Below, piece after piece: positions 17,162 through 26,264 of a stretch of DNA of 64,000 nt. Made by a program: the position numbers and the translations under genes. The stretch comes from an uncultured Barnesiella sp. GTDB taxonomy: Bacteria > Bacteroidota > Bacteroidia > Bacteroidales > Barnesiellaceae_A. Each line of letters opens with the position of its first letter. The stretch's first letter is position 1. The DNA lies in the NCBI GenBank assembly GCA_944321085.1, contig CALUJY010000004.1:171406-235405 (forward strand). Reading direction: 5' to 3'. The notes under the pieces are model-generated. The model saw only the letters and a list, made by a program, of their open reading frames with translations, did no database searches and had not been told where the DNA came from.

Positions 17162-18022
17162 ATGCGCCGATACGTAACAACATTGCTCTTGCTGGCTGCT
17201 TTGCTGCCGACGGCGGTGCGCGCCGATGAACCGGCCGACGCCAAACCGTTGTGCCCGCTTTTTACGGCGGTAGAGTTTGAGGTTGGCGGGTCGGAGCTGA
17301 TAGATACTTACCTTGCCCCGTGGTCGTACAAAGGGTGGAGCCTTGCTGTGGGTGCCGAGTGGATGCGTGCCATGCCGATAGAGGAGTACCGCTGGGTGTG
17401 GCAGCAGCAGTTGCGGGTAAATTTTGCGCGGACACGCTTGCGCATATCGGGCAGCGGACTTACCGATGCAGGCAGCCTGCACTACGCTTTTGCAATGATG
17501 CGATATAGTGAGTTGCCGGTGAAAGGGTTGCGTCTCTATTACGGCGCCGACATGACGTTGACGGCCGGTGCGCTCTATAACTACCACGGCGGCAACAATC
17601 CGGTGTCGGTCAAGGCTGACCTCTCGTGGGGGCTGACTGCGATGGCCGTCTATGATTTTAAGTTGGGACACCTTCCGGTGACGGCGCGTTACCAACTGTC
17701 GCTGCCGGTTGTGGGCGTTTTTGTACAACCCGAGTATGCCGAGTCGTACTACGAGGTGTCGTTGGGCAATTATGAGAATTTCTTGCATGCGGGCACGTGG
17801 GCTACACGTTTCGATATGACCAACCGCCTGACCATAGACTTCCGTTTTGCCTCATGGGCGTTGCGCGTGGGTTATGGCAACACGATATACACCACCTATA
17901 CAGCCGGTAACCGTTACCAATGGGTGTCGCATCACTTCGTGGTGGGTTTTGCCGGTGACTTGTTGCGGTGGAGTGCAGGTAACAAGGATAGGCGTGTGTG
18001 CAGGGCTTTATATACACTGTAA
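17162..18022 (+). CDS. Predicted outer-membrane beta-barrel protein (DUF3316-like)
   Basis: 286 residues with a signal peptide (about 1-21). The rest is alternating aromatic/hydrophobic strands (GLRLYYGADMTLTAGALYNYH, ARYQLSLPVVGVFVQPEYAESYYEV, WALRVGYGNTIYTTYT), typical of a small beta-barrel. It resembles the Bacteroidetes DUF3316 group, whose function is unknown. The stop codon overlaps the next start (TAATG), so it is translationally coupled to the S41 peptidase lipoprotein; the two may work together at the envelope. Confidence 0.65.
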   Translation: MRRYVTTLLLLAALLPTAVRADEPADAKPLCPLFTAVEFEVGGSELIDTYLAPWSYKGWSLAVGAEWMRAMPIEEYRWVWQQQLRVNFARTRLRISGSGLTDAGSLHYAFAMMRYSELPVKGLRLYYGADMTLTAGALYNYHGGNNPVSVKADLSWGLTAMAVYDFKLGHLPVTARYQLSLPVVGVFVQPEYAESYYEVSLGNYENFLHAGTWATRFDMTNRLTIDFRFASWALRVGYGNTIYTTYTAGNRYQWVSHHFVVGFAGDLLRWSAGNKDRRVCRALYTL

Positions 18023-19053
18023 TGATGGGAAAAGAATGCGTAAAATCTCTCTTTTTGCTTTGTGCGGCTATGCTATTGCACTCGTGCTTCGTCGATGACG
18101 ACAAGGATATGACCGACGATGCCGTGGGCAACTTCGATGCGCTGTGGAGCATTGTCGATGAGCATTATTGTTTCTTCGGCTACAAAGAGGTCGATTGGGA
18201 CTCGGTGCGTACCGTTTTCCGTCCCAAGGTGCGCAACAACATGGGCAGCTATGCCTTCTTCGACTTGTGCGGCGATATGCTCGACGAGTTGCAAGACGGG
18301 CATGTCAACCTCTCCTCTTCGTTTGCCACGTCGTATTATTGGGCATGGTTTCAAGATTACCCCGTCAACTACGACGAGCGGGTGGTGCATCAGAACTATT
18401 TGGACTTCGACTTCTATCAGACGGATGGTTTCGTATATAAAAAGCTGCGCCAGAATATAGGGTATATCTATTACGGCAGTTTTTCGAGCGGTATCAGCGA
18501 CAACAGTTTAGACCATATATTGGTGCGCCTTGCTTCGTGCGACGGGCTTATCATTGATGTGCGCGGCAATGGCGGCGGCAGTCTTGCCAATGTAGAGACG
18601 TTTGCGTCGCGTTTCATGACCGAACGCACGTTGGCCGGATATATCTGTCACAAGACCGGTGCCGGACACGACGATTTTTCGGAACCGTATGCCTACTATT
18701 ACGACCCGCCTGCGGGGCACTATATCTATACCAAGCCGGTGGCAGTGCTGACGAATCGTTACACATTCAGTGCGGCCAACAATTTCGTACAGGTGATGAA
18801 GTCGTTGCCCCAAGTGACGGTGATAGGTGACCGCACGGGCGGTGGCAGCGGGTTGCCTTTTACTTATAACCTGCCTAACGGCTGGAACATACGCCTCTCT
18901 TCGTCGCCCATCCTCGATGCGGAAGGGAATGACACGGAGTTCGGCATAGACCCTACACCCGGGTTCAAGATAGACATGGATACCGTTGCCGCGTTGCAAG
19001 GACATGATACCATCCTCGACCGTGCCATAGAGTGGTTGGTAACGGGAAAGTAA
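18022..19053 (+). CDS. S41-family peptidase lipoprotein
   Basis: 343 residues. The lipoprotein signal ends at LLHSC (Cys about residue 19). An N-terminal helical domain (about 35-100, WSIVDEHYCFFGYK...) precedes the S41 catalytic domain: LIIDVRGNGGGSL, then RYTFSAANNFVQVMK with the candidate nucleophile Ser, then GDRTGGGSGLPFTY. No canonical PDZ domain and no obvious catalytic Lys in the usual position were seen, so this is the Bacteroidetes S41 type rather than CtpA. It likely acts at the periplasmic face of the outer membrane or outside. The start is ATG 18022 or 18025. Confidence 0.82.
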   Translation: MMGKECVKSLFLLCAAMLLHSCFVDDDKDMTDDAVGNFDALWSIVDEHYCFFGYKEVDWDSVRTVFRPKVRNNMGSYAFFDLCGDMLDELQDGHVNLSSSFATSYYWAWFQDYPVNYDERVVHQNYLDFDFYQTDGFVYKKLRQNIGYIYYGSFSSGISDNSLDHILVRLASCDGLIIDVRGNGGGSLANVETFASRFMTERTLAGYICHKTGAGHDDFSEPYAYYYDPPAGHYIYTKPVAVLTNRYTFSAANNFVQVMKSLPQVTVIGDRTGGGSGLPFTYNLPNGWNIRLSSSPILDAEGNDTEFGIDPTPGFKIDMDTVAALQGHDTILDRAIEWLVTGK

Positions 19054-19299
19054 GTTCTATAATTATACGGCTTTGCTATGCTGCGATTGCTCTGTATGGC
19101 ATCCCGGCCTTGTATTGTTGGAGAAACCGCTCTATTCAGGAGGCGGGAATGCTGTCGTCATGAGGCAAGTTCCTTTGCATATATTGTGCTATGCGTGAAT
19201 AGGTGGATGGGCGGAGGGGCAAAGGTGTTTCCGAACGGTAGGTCATATAGGCTGGTTGCCGCGTGTGCTGGTGTAAGAGTTTAATAATGCCGAGTGAAG

Positions 19300-20727
19300 A
19301 TGAATAAATTCATGAAGTACGGGAAATACGTTGCAGCGATTGTTGCTGTTGTTATTGTAGCGGCCGGTATGGCCACGTGGCAATATTATGTCAATCCCGG
19401 AGGATTACCCGAGACGGCCGAGGCCGACAGCCTTGTAGCTCATGCAAGGGATGCACTTTCGTATAACCGCTATCAGGCAGCGTGTGACGATCTTGCTGCG
19501 GCGAAGGTTATCTATGAATATTGCGGCGACAAGCAGGGTGCGGTGCAATGCGACTTGCTGCTGGCGGTCGTCTATTTCGGTATAGGGCAGATGGAGACGT
19601 GTCAAAGCCAATTACAGGCCGTGCGTGAGAACCTGAATGAGCTTCCTGTAAAGGACAGGCATGCTTATCACCGACTCGAAGCGTTTCTTGCCGTGGAACT
19701 TGGTAATGAATACGACTATGCCGAGAAGCACATGCGCGAAGCGATAGCCATAGTGCATTCGGTCGGTAACGAAAGTGTGCTGAATTCCGATATGGGAAAT
19801 CTGGCCGAGGTGTATATACGCAGTGGCGACTATGCGAAAGCCGAAGCTGCGCTCGATAGTATCGACTTTCGGATTGCCGGTACCTATCAACCTCAGTATT
19901 ATTATTGTAAAGGGATGATGGCGTTTCGTCAATGCGATTATGATACTGCCTACGCGATATTGCGCGAGGCCGTTCGTTGCTGTTATGAGAGCGGTGTGCA
20001 TGACGTACATGTCGCCAGCATGGAGATGATGTTGTATGTAGATAGCCTGCGCGGTGACGACAAAGCATATATAGCCCACTATAAGGAAATGGTAGCACAG
20101 CGTGACAAAATGCGCGGGGCGCAGGTCACCTATGAGATAGTGCGCGATGTGGAGGAGTACCAAGTGGAGATAATTAAGATGGAGGAGAAGAACCGCCGTT
20201 TGTCGATGGCTATGGGCATTGTTGTGCTGTCGGTGGCTGTATTGTTGTTGGCAGCGGTGGGAGGTATCATGTATCTTCTGTATCGCCGACAGGCTCAGTT
20301 GAAGCGTATCTCTGACCTCGAACTGCAACAGAAAGAGGCCGAGGTCGAACGGCATCGGTTGGAGCGCGAATTGCTCGACTTGCGTCATCGGAAAGACAGC
20401 GAGGAGATACAGCAGAGCCGTCAGGATAATTTGGCGATGAGTTTGCATCTTGCCCGCTATGACAAAGAGGCTGCCGAGAGTGTCGATCATAGCCTGTTGT
20501 TGATGGATTCGCATTTTTGTCACAGTATAGAAGTCCTTTATCCGCGGATAACGAAGACCGAGAAACGGTTGGCATGCTTTATCAAGATGCAGATGAATAG
20601 CGATGAGATTATCAAGGCGATGAATATATCGGCAGCAGGGTTCTATAAATTGCGTTATCGTTTGCGAAAGCGGATGGGACTTACCAAAGAACAAGATTTG
20701 GAAAAAGTCATTCAGCAAATAGATTGA
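19300..20727 (+). CDS. TPR membrane protein with C-terminal LuxR-like helix-turn-helix
   Basis: 475 residues from ATG 19300 (a GTG lies two codons earlier). Order: transmembrane segment (about 8-28), TPR-like helical repeats (about 35-260), second transmembrane segment (about 303-325, VLSVAVLLLAAVGGIMYLLYRR), coiled coil (about 330-385), and a C-terminal helix-turn-helix (ITKTEKRLACFIKMQMNSDE..., then AMNISAAGFYKLRYRLRKRM). This layout fits a one-component regulator with a periplasmic TPR sensor and a cytoplasmic DNA-binding domain. Its target is unknown; the next gene downstream, after 619 noncoding bases, is a large exported protein. Confidence 0.78.
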   Translation: MNKFMKYGKYVAAIVAVVIVAAGMATWQYYVNPGGLPETAEADSLVAHARDALSYNRYQAACDDLAAAKVIYEYCGDKQGAVQCDLLLAVVYFGIGQMETCQSQLQAVRENLNELPVKDRHAYHRLEAFLAVELGNEYDYAEKHMREAIAIVHSVGNESVLNSDMGNLAEVYIRSGDYAKAEAALDSIDFRIAGTYQPQYYYCKGMMAFRQCDYDTAYAILREAVRCCYESGVHDVHVASMEMMLYVDSLRGDDKAYIAHYKEMVAQRDKMRGAQVTYEIVRDVEEYQVEIIKMEEKNRRLSMAMGIVVLSVAVLLLAAVGGIMYLLYRRQAQLKRISDLELQQKEAEVERHRLERELLDLRHRKDSEEIQQSRQDNLAMSLHLARYDKEAAESVDHSLLLMDSHFCHSIEVLYPRITKTEKRLACFIKMQMNSDEIIKAMNISAAGFYKLRYRLRKRMGLTKEQDLEKVIQQID

Positions 20728-21346
20728 CAAGGGTGTTTTGCCTCTCATTTTTTATACCGCCAGTAGAACCTTTTACTGTAAGCTACTGGTAGTCACTTTG
20801 TTTGACTATATATCGTTATGGACGGTTTGTAAATAAACGATAAGGTGATAAGAAATTTCCGGTAAATAGCTTATAATTAATTACTTACGAATGGTGCGAG
20901 GCGGCTTGTTCGCAAAAGCGGCCTGTTGTGAGACTGGGTGTGTATTACAAATTGTTATAAACCAGATTATTACGTGTTGTTGTTGCGCGATGCGATGTAT
21001 GCATCATATGTAAACAGCTTGTATATGAGTATGTTGTGATACTCACTGGCTGCAAAGAATAGCCTCATCGAAAAAGGAATATGATGATGGATGAATAATT
21101 TTAGGTTACACGGTTGTATGGCAACCTTTGTCCCTTTTTATTGTCCGCTAAGAGATATTATCCGATTTTGCCTTGACATTGTTTAGGTGCAACCTCCTTT
21201 CTTATATCACGCCAAACATGCTTGACACAATCGTGTGTGTTGATTTGTATTTATTAATAACTTTGTCCATATCTTGTCTATATGCTTTGCGATGAGGAAA
21301 ATGTCTTTCATCATAAACTTGTGCTCAGAACTTAAATCTAATTGTT
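20728..21346 (+). other. Long A/T-rich intergenic region upstream of the large exported protein
   Basis: 619 bases without a credible reading frame. It contains a small stem (CCAGTAG 20760-20766 / CTACTGG 20783-20789) just after the regulator gene and a TAACTTTG promoter element at 21258-21265. The length ahead of a surface-protein gene suggests complex regulation, but no riboswitch fold or inverted operator could be assigned. Confidence 0.5.
21258..21265 (+). promoter_or_regulatory. Promoter -7 element of the large exported protein gene
   Basis: TAACTTTG matches TAnnTTTG, 81 bases before the ATG at 21347. Confidence 0.5.
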
Positions 21347-24300
21347 ATGACGAAAAAACTATTTTTCTTGTTTATTGCTGCGCAACTTTCCGTTGGATTG
21401 TGTGCGCAATCTGTAACGGTATATAATCCTGCCATTCAGAACAAGGTGCCGGAGCAACAGTCCGGAGCGGTTTCGGAGGTGGAGACCGATACAGTTCCCG
21501 CCGATTTCTCGGCGATAGTAACGGAAGGCGACGCCACCCTTATCAGCTGGGAAACGAGCGACCCGTATCCGTTTGTCATAGAAGGGACGAAAGCCGTATC
21601 GTCTAACCAAGGAGTAGGCAACTCTATCTCGTTTATGCAGGGTGAATTTACTGTGGATGCGCCCTACACGTTCAGTTTCGACTATTCGATATCGACCATG
21701 ATGAATAGAGTAAATACCGATGATGGCGGTTACACGTATAACATAGACAGAATGAACCTGTATATCGACGGTGAGACTTACATGTGGGCTCAGGGTAGGG
21801 AGTATGAGGCGTCGGCGGCGGTGAATGTCGATAAAGGACACCATACGTTCAGAATAGAGTACGTAAAAGATGCCTACGGCGACGCGCTGGACGATGAAGT
21901 AACGATGAGCAACATAAGCCTCTTGCCCCGTGAGAGCGACTTTACACAGTTGTCGCCCGACGGGTCGGTTACTGATTTCACTGTAGGTGAAGGCAGTAAC
22001 GGCTGGGGTTGCTACGAAGGAGTGGCTCAAAACCTGAATAGTGGCGACGATAACAGCGAGGCTTATTTTTATATCAATATAGATATAGACCGTTCGCGAG
22101 GAATTGTGTTGGATTATAGCGTTTCGTCGCAAGAGAATAGCGACTTCTTGTCGTTTTATATAGACGATGCTACGGAGGCAGAGCTGAGTGTAAGCGGCGA
22201 GCAAAGCGGCAAGTTCTACCATAATTTCGCTGCCGGCAGTCACAGTGTGAAAGTCGTGTATAAGAAAGACGGTAGCGGTTCCGAGGGACGCGACATTGCT
22301 AATGTAAGCCGTGTACGCTTGCTTGAAGGCGAGTATGTGGAGACGGTAAAAGAGATGACCGCCATCGTGCATGCGTCGCATGACGAAGAGCTGAATTTTG
22401 TAGGCGCAAACCTGTCGACACAGAACTTCACGACGCGGTTTACTTTCAGCAGCGATGGCGAAGTGTTGATAGAAAATCTGATGAATCTGCCTGCCGATAT
22501 GTATGCTCCTGCTGCCCCGATGCGTGCTACCGTGACCGATGGTAATAAAATAGTGATGGAGACACCGCGCAGCAAAGAAAACAAATGGGTGTTGGGCGAG
22601 CGTATAGACGATTTTTATGGTTCGGATATGCCGATCTGGGCAGTTTTGGTAACGGGTGATTTCGATGCCGCCAACGGATGGTTGTACGATACGAACAGCG
22701 ACAAGGTGGTATTTACCATCAACGAAGATACGACGATGATAACACCCGACCGCGGTTTCGGAGCTATGGATGTATATGAGTTCGGTACCCAATATCTGAT
22801 GCTCTACTATGTAGATGCAGCGTATGTAATACCCGTAGAGAAAGGCGTATTTGTATGTGCCGACACCGTAGCCGTACCGAGACGTCATGTAGGCGAAAAG
22901 GCGCAATTAGAGTTGCTTATCACGAATAACGGCGGGGTGAAGAGTACGGTATATGCCGAGACCGACTTACCCGATGAGTTCGCTTTTGAAACGGCCGCGT
23001 TGGAGATAGAGGCGTTGGGCGGACGTGATACGTTGCGCGTGACGTTTACAGCTGCCGAAGCCGGCGAATTTGTAAAGAGTATCAGACTGTACGATGATAC
23101 AGGATGGGAAAAGAGGGTCTATTTTGCTGGTGAAGTGCTCCCCCCGATAGATTACAGCGATATTGTAACGGAAGGTAAAGAGTATATAACGTGGAGTACG
23201 TCGGAAGAGTATCCGTGGGATGTAGTTCTCGGTGAAGCCTTTTCGACGAATGTAGGTGTCGGCAACAGTAATTCATGGTTGGCAGCAACGTTTACGGTAC
23301 CCGAAAATAACATAGCCATGCTGGCTTATGAGGGTATGGTATCGTGCGGAACGGACGATAAGTTGACGGTAACTTTCAACGACGAAACTCCTAAGACGTA
23401 CCAAGGTTCGTTCTTCTCGGCGGTCTGCGAATACAAAGAGGAGCGTAATTTGGAGGCCGGTGAGTACAACATTGTATTCGACTATGTGAAAGATGCCATG
23501 AATAACAGCGGCGATGACCGCGCCATGCTGAAAAACGTGAAACTGAAAGTGATAGAGTTGAAAGACGACAATGTATTGATGGATGTCGATACGGTCGATT
23601 TCGGGCTTGTGCAATCGAAACAAGAGGCTCGCGCACAAGTGACCATCACCAATGTGGGAAGAAATGATTTCAGTATTACGGAGGTTGTGAGCAACGATAC
23701 TATTTTTGGCGGAGTAGCTCCCGAAACAAGTATTGCCACGCTCGAAAGCATGACGGTAGAGCTTACTGTCGTAGCTCCGCGCGATGGCTCGTATGAAGGG
23801 GTAGTGACATTGCGCACGACGGCCGGCGACCTGCCTATCGTTGTGAAGGCCGAAGCCGAGAATGCCGTGTATATAGGCAGCCAAAGCCAAGTCGGAATGT
23901 CGATACCTATGGACCCGTCGGCTTATGGCGAAGATAAAATACAGGAGAGCGCCATGCTCTATATCGATGACCAGCTGACGCAATTAAAGGATTGCAATAT
24001 AAAACAGATAACATATTATATGTTGCCCGATTTCTATCTGTCGGAAACCAACTGGGCTGAAATGGATGTGAAGTGGGAAGTAGGAGCTACCGACCTGACC
24101 GAACTTGTAGCAGACGGCTTTGCTGAGCTACCCACATTGACCGAAGTGTATAACGGTGGCGTACTGCAATTTAAGGATAAAGAGATGACTATCGTCTTCG
24201 ATGAGCCGTTGTTGTGGGAAGGCGGAGATAAACTTCTTGTTAAATATACGGGTGCAGGTGGTGTGAGAGACGTTCCTATCTACTTCAAGGCGAGCATGAC

Positions 24301-24553
24301 CAGCTATCAGTCTGCCATATCGTCGAGCGGATATACATCGACATTCCTGCCCAATATAAAGATTACGTATGACCTGCCTAACGGTACGGATGGCGTGGTA
24401 AGTGTTGCCAATGACTCGGACGAAGTGGTTGGAGTGTACTACGTAGACCTGACCGGTATTGTGTATGATGAGCCTTGCAACGGGGTGAATATCGTAGTGA
24501 CAAAATATCGTGACGGCAGTATTGCGACAAGAAAGATGATAGTGAGAAAATGA
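21347..24553 (+). CDS. Large exported multi-domain protein with sorting-type C-terminus
   Basis: 1068 residues with a signal peptide (about 1-20). Two related modules are visible: SAIVTEG...SWETSDPYPF...GVGNS (from about residue 53) and SDIVTEG...TWSTSEEYPW...GVGNS (from about residue 603). Two regions resemble choice-of-anchor/ASPM-Hydin-type beta-sandwiches (about 500-600 and 745-840, VDTVDFGLVQSKQEAR...NVG). The C-terminus (GVYYVDLTGIVYDEPCNGV to RKMIVRK) has the shape of a type IX secretion sorting domain. No enzyme motif was found; a surface adhesin or binding protein is the best guess. Confidence 0.7.
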   Translation: MTKKLFFLFIAAQLSVGLCAQSVTVYNPAIQNKVPEQQSGAVSEVETDTVPADFSAIVTEGDATLISWETSDPYPFVIEGTKAVSSNQGVGNSISFMQGEFTVDAPYTFSFDYSISTMMNRVNTDDGGYTYNIDRMNLYIDGETYMWAQGREYEASAAVNVDKGHHTFRIEYVKDAYGDALDDEVTMSNISLLPRESDFTQLSPDGSVTDFTVGEGSNGWGCYEGVAQNLNSGDDNSEAYFYINIDIDRSRGIVLDYSVSSQENSDFLSFYIDDATEAELSVSGEQSGKFYHNFAAGSHSVKVVYKKDGSGSEGRDIANVSRVRLLEGEYVETVKEMTAIVHASHDEELNFVGANLSTQNFTTRFTFSSDGEVLIENLMNLPADMYAPAAPMRATVTDGNKIVMETPRSKENKWVLGERIDDFYGSDMPIWAVLVTGDFDAANGWLYDTNSDKVVFTINEDTTMITPDRGFGAMDVYEFGTQYLMLYYVDAAYVIPVEKGVFVCADTVAVPRRHVGEKAQLELLITNNGGVKSTVYAETDLPDEFAFETAALEIEALGGRDTLRVTFTAAEAGEFVKSIRLYDDTGWEKRVYFAGEVLPPIDYSDIVTEGKEYITWSTSEEYPWDVVLGEAFSTNVGVGNSNSWLAATFTVPENNIAMLAYEGMVSCGTDDKLTVTFNDETPKTYQGSFFSAVCEYKEERNLEAGEYNIVFDYVKDAMNNSGDDRAMLKNVKLKVIELKDDNVLMDVDTVDFGLVQSKQEARAQVTITNVGRNDFSITEVVSNDTIFGGVAPETSIATLESMTVELTVVAPRDGSYEGVVTLRTTAGDLPIVVKAEAENAVYIGSQSQVGMSIPMDPSAYGEDKIQESAMLYIDDQLTQLKDCNIKQITYYMLPDFYLSETNWAEMDVKWEVGATDLTELVADGFAELPTLTEVYNGGVLQFKDKEMTIVFDEPLLWEGGDKLLVKYTGAGGVRDVPIYFKASMTSYQSAISSSGYTSTFLPNIKITYDLPNGTDGVVSVANDSDEVVGVYYVDLTGIVYDEPCNGVNIVVTKYRDGSIATRKMIVRK

Positions 24554-24584
24554 ATGTTTTATAAGTAAGTAGTATCCAAGTATT

Positions 24585-24630
24585 CGGGCGTAGAACGGCG
24601 TATAGAGCTGCCGTTTTACGCCCGAGTTAT
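24585..24630 (+). terminator. Terminator of the large exported protein gene
   Basis: CGGGCGTAGAACGGC (24585-24599) pairs with GCCGTTTTACGCCCG (24610-24624), 15 pairs with one G-U, followed by a T-rich stretch. Confidence 0.8.
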
Positions 24631-24970
24631 TTTGTGCCGTTGTCGTCGAGGGGATTTGCGGTGTGGCCGGTTGTGCGATGAGATGATATTTGTTGTGGGG
24701 GAGCTGTCGCGGTGAGTGAAGGGCTGGCGCTGTAATGAGGTGCAGTTGAAGTGAGTGAAGGGATGATTTTGTTGTAAGGGTGGCGCAGGTGCGGTGTGCG
24801 CAAGGGTAGCCGGTGTATAAAAGTGTTTTATATTAGGGTAGTTGCCGCTTGGTTTTGCGAATGATTGCGGTGTCGTTTGGGCGGGAAATGGTCGTGCGAG
24901 GAGTAGACCATCGGTGAAATGGATGGAACGAGGAGCTGATGAGAACGTTGCGGGCGATTTGTGAGGGGAT
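24631..24970. other. G-rich noncoding spacer
   Basis: About 340 bases between converging terminators with no gene. The plus strand is extremely G-biased: bases 24661-24780 hold 53 G and 10 C by hand count. GTGAGTGAAGG occurs twice (24712-24722 and 24751-24761). Nothing else identifiable. Confidence 0.6.
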
Positions 24971-25002
24971 AAAAAGACAGCCTCGCGTTGGCGGGGCTGT
25001 CT
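24971..25002 (-). terminator. Terminator of the tandem-domain exported protein gene
   Basis: AGACAGCCTCGC (24975-24986) pairs with GCGGGGCTGTCT (24991-25002). On the minus strand it is followed by TTTTT, so it ends the minus-strand gene that stops at 25038. Confidence 0.8.
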
Positions 25003-25037
25003 AGCATTTTGGATATTTGGATATAGTGTGTAGTCGC

Positions 25038-26264
25038 TTATCGGCGTATTTTGAGCGTTTGAGTGCGACCGTCAGCGTAAACGGCTTTTACGATGTAAAT
25101 GCCACGCGATACGCGGTTGAGGTCTAATTCAGAAGCGTTGGCTGTTGCAACGAGTTTGCCTACGATGTCGTAAACATAGAGGCGTGCAGCGCCGTCGGCT
25201 ATTACTACGTTACCACTCATGAAGAGCTTGCCGAGGTCAAGAACTTGTTGTACACCACCTTGTCCGTTTGTGAAGGAGATGAAGTAGTAGTTGAGGTTAC
25301 CGGTAGGCATTGTAATGGTTACTTCGCCGGCAGCGGGAACAGCTACTTCGTGTGTGAGGTATGCTTTGGGAGCACCTTCGCCATGCTCAACTGTGTCTGA
25401 TTCGAGTACCAGTTTGTTGTAGATTTCAGTTCCGTTTTGGGTAGCTACCAATGTGCGGGTTACGTCGCTGTTGCTACCTGTGCGAACGCCGAATGTGAGG
25501 GTACCTACATCGGGGCAAGCTATGCTGATGGTGTTGCTTTTGCTCTTTGCTTTGATGCGTTGTGTGTATTGAATGGTAGAGTCGTTGGAGAAGCGTGCTG
25601 TGTTGGCGTCTACTACCCAAGTTTTGCCATTACAGAGGAATGTGTAGATACCGCTTACGATGTCTTCGCTATATGTTTGTGCAGCGAGCGATGCAGCATC
25701 GAATACCCAGTCACCAGCAGGCTCGACGGGGGTGTCAGGAGTGTCGGGAGTTTCGCCGCCACCTTCACCTGCGGTATAGCTAACCATGTACATGTTGATA
25801 CCGCCTGTGAAGAAAATTTGCATGTTGGTAGCTTCGCCGGTGTATTCGAATGAATATTTCTCAACTGTTCCGGCGGGAGCTTCTTGTTTAGCAATGGTAT
25901 CGCCATTTGCAACGAATTTGATGAAACGGCCTGTACCGCTGCTTGAAGAAGATGTCATAACGTACTCAACTGTACCAGCACCTGTAACGGGAAATTCATA
26001 TACGCGAGCGAGGGGCTCATTGGTAAGAGAATCGAGTTGCGACATACCACCCGATTTGATACGTTGTGTGTAGCTTACGCCATCGACTGTTTTGTTGTTG
26101 GCATCGATGGTTACGCCAAACTCAGAGTTTGCATAAATTTTGAAGTTGTTAACTTCGGTAGTTTCATTGAATGTAGTAGCTGTAAATTCGCTGAAATTCC
26201 ATGTCTGTGCCACTGCGCCGGTAGTGAGGGCTGCGAGGGCTGCAAAAAGTAATGTTTTTTTCAT
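25038..26264 (-). CDS. Exported protein with two tandem homologous domains and sorting-type tail
   Basis: 408 residues with a signal peptide (1-20). Two homologous domains of about 150 residues are separated by a TPDTPDTPVEP linker (172-182). Matching points are WNFSEFTATTF (22) with WVFDAASLAAQTY (186), YTQRIK at 65 and 233, and MYMVSYT (158) with YYFISFT (326), giving an offset near 168. The C-terminal 55 residues (LYVYDIVGKLVATANAS to TLKIRR) look like a type IX secretion sorting domain. The domains resemble beta-sandwich binding modules; no catalytic motif was seen. Likely a surface or secreted glycan-binding or adhesin protein. Confidence 0.72.
   Translation of the reverse strand: MKKTLLFAALAALTTGAVAQTWNFSEFTATTFNETTEVNNFKIYANSEFGVTIDANNKTVDGVSYTQRIKSGGMSQLDSLTNEPLARVYEFPVTGAGTVEYVMTSSSSSGTGRFIKFVANGDTIAKQEAPAGTVEKYSFEYTGEATNMQIFFTGGINMYMVSYTAGEGGGETPDTPDTPVEPAGDWVFDAASLAAQTYSEDIVSGIYTFLCNGKTWVVDANTARFSNDSTIQYTQRIKAKSKSNTISIACPDVGTLTFGVRTGSNSDVTRTLVATQNGTEIYNKLVLESDTVEHGEGAPKAYLTHEVAVPAAGEVTITMPTGNLNYYFISFTNGQGGVQQVLDLGKLFMSGNVVIADGAARLYVYDIVGKLVATANASELDLNRVSRGIYIVKAVYADGRTQTLKIRR

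Noticed and set aside
19078..19284. 68-codon plus-strand frame between the S41 peptidase and the regulator
   Set aside because: Composition not protein-like (clustered Cys/Arg, no structure pattern) and no promoter or terminator of its own.
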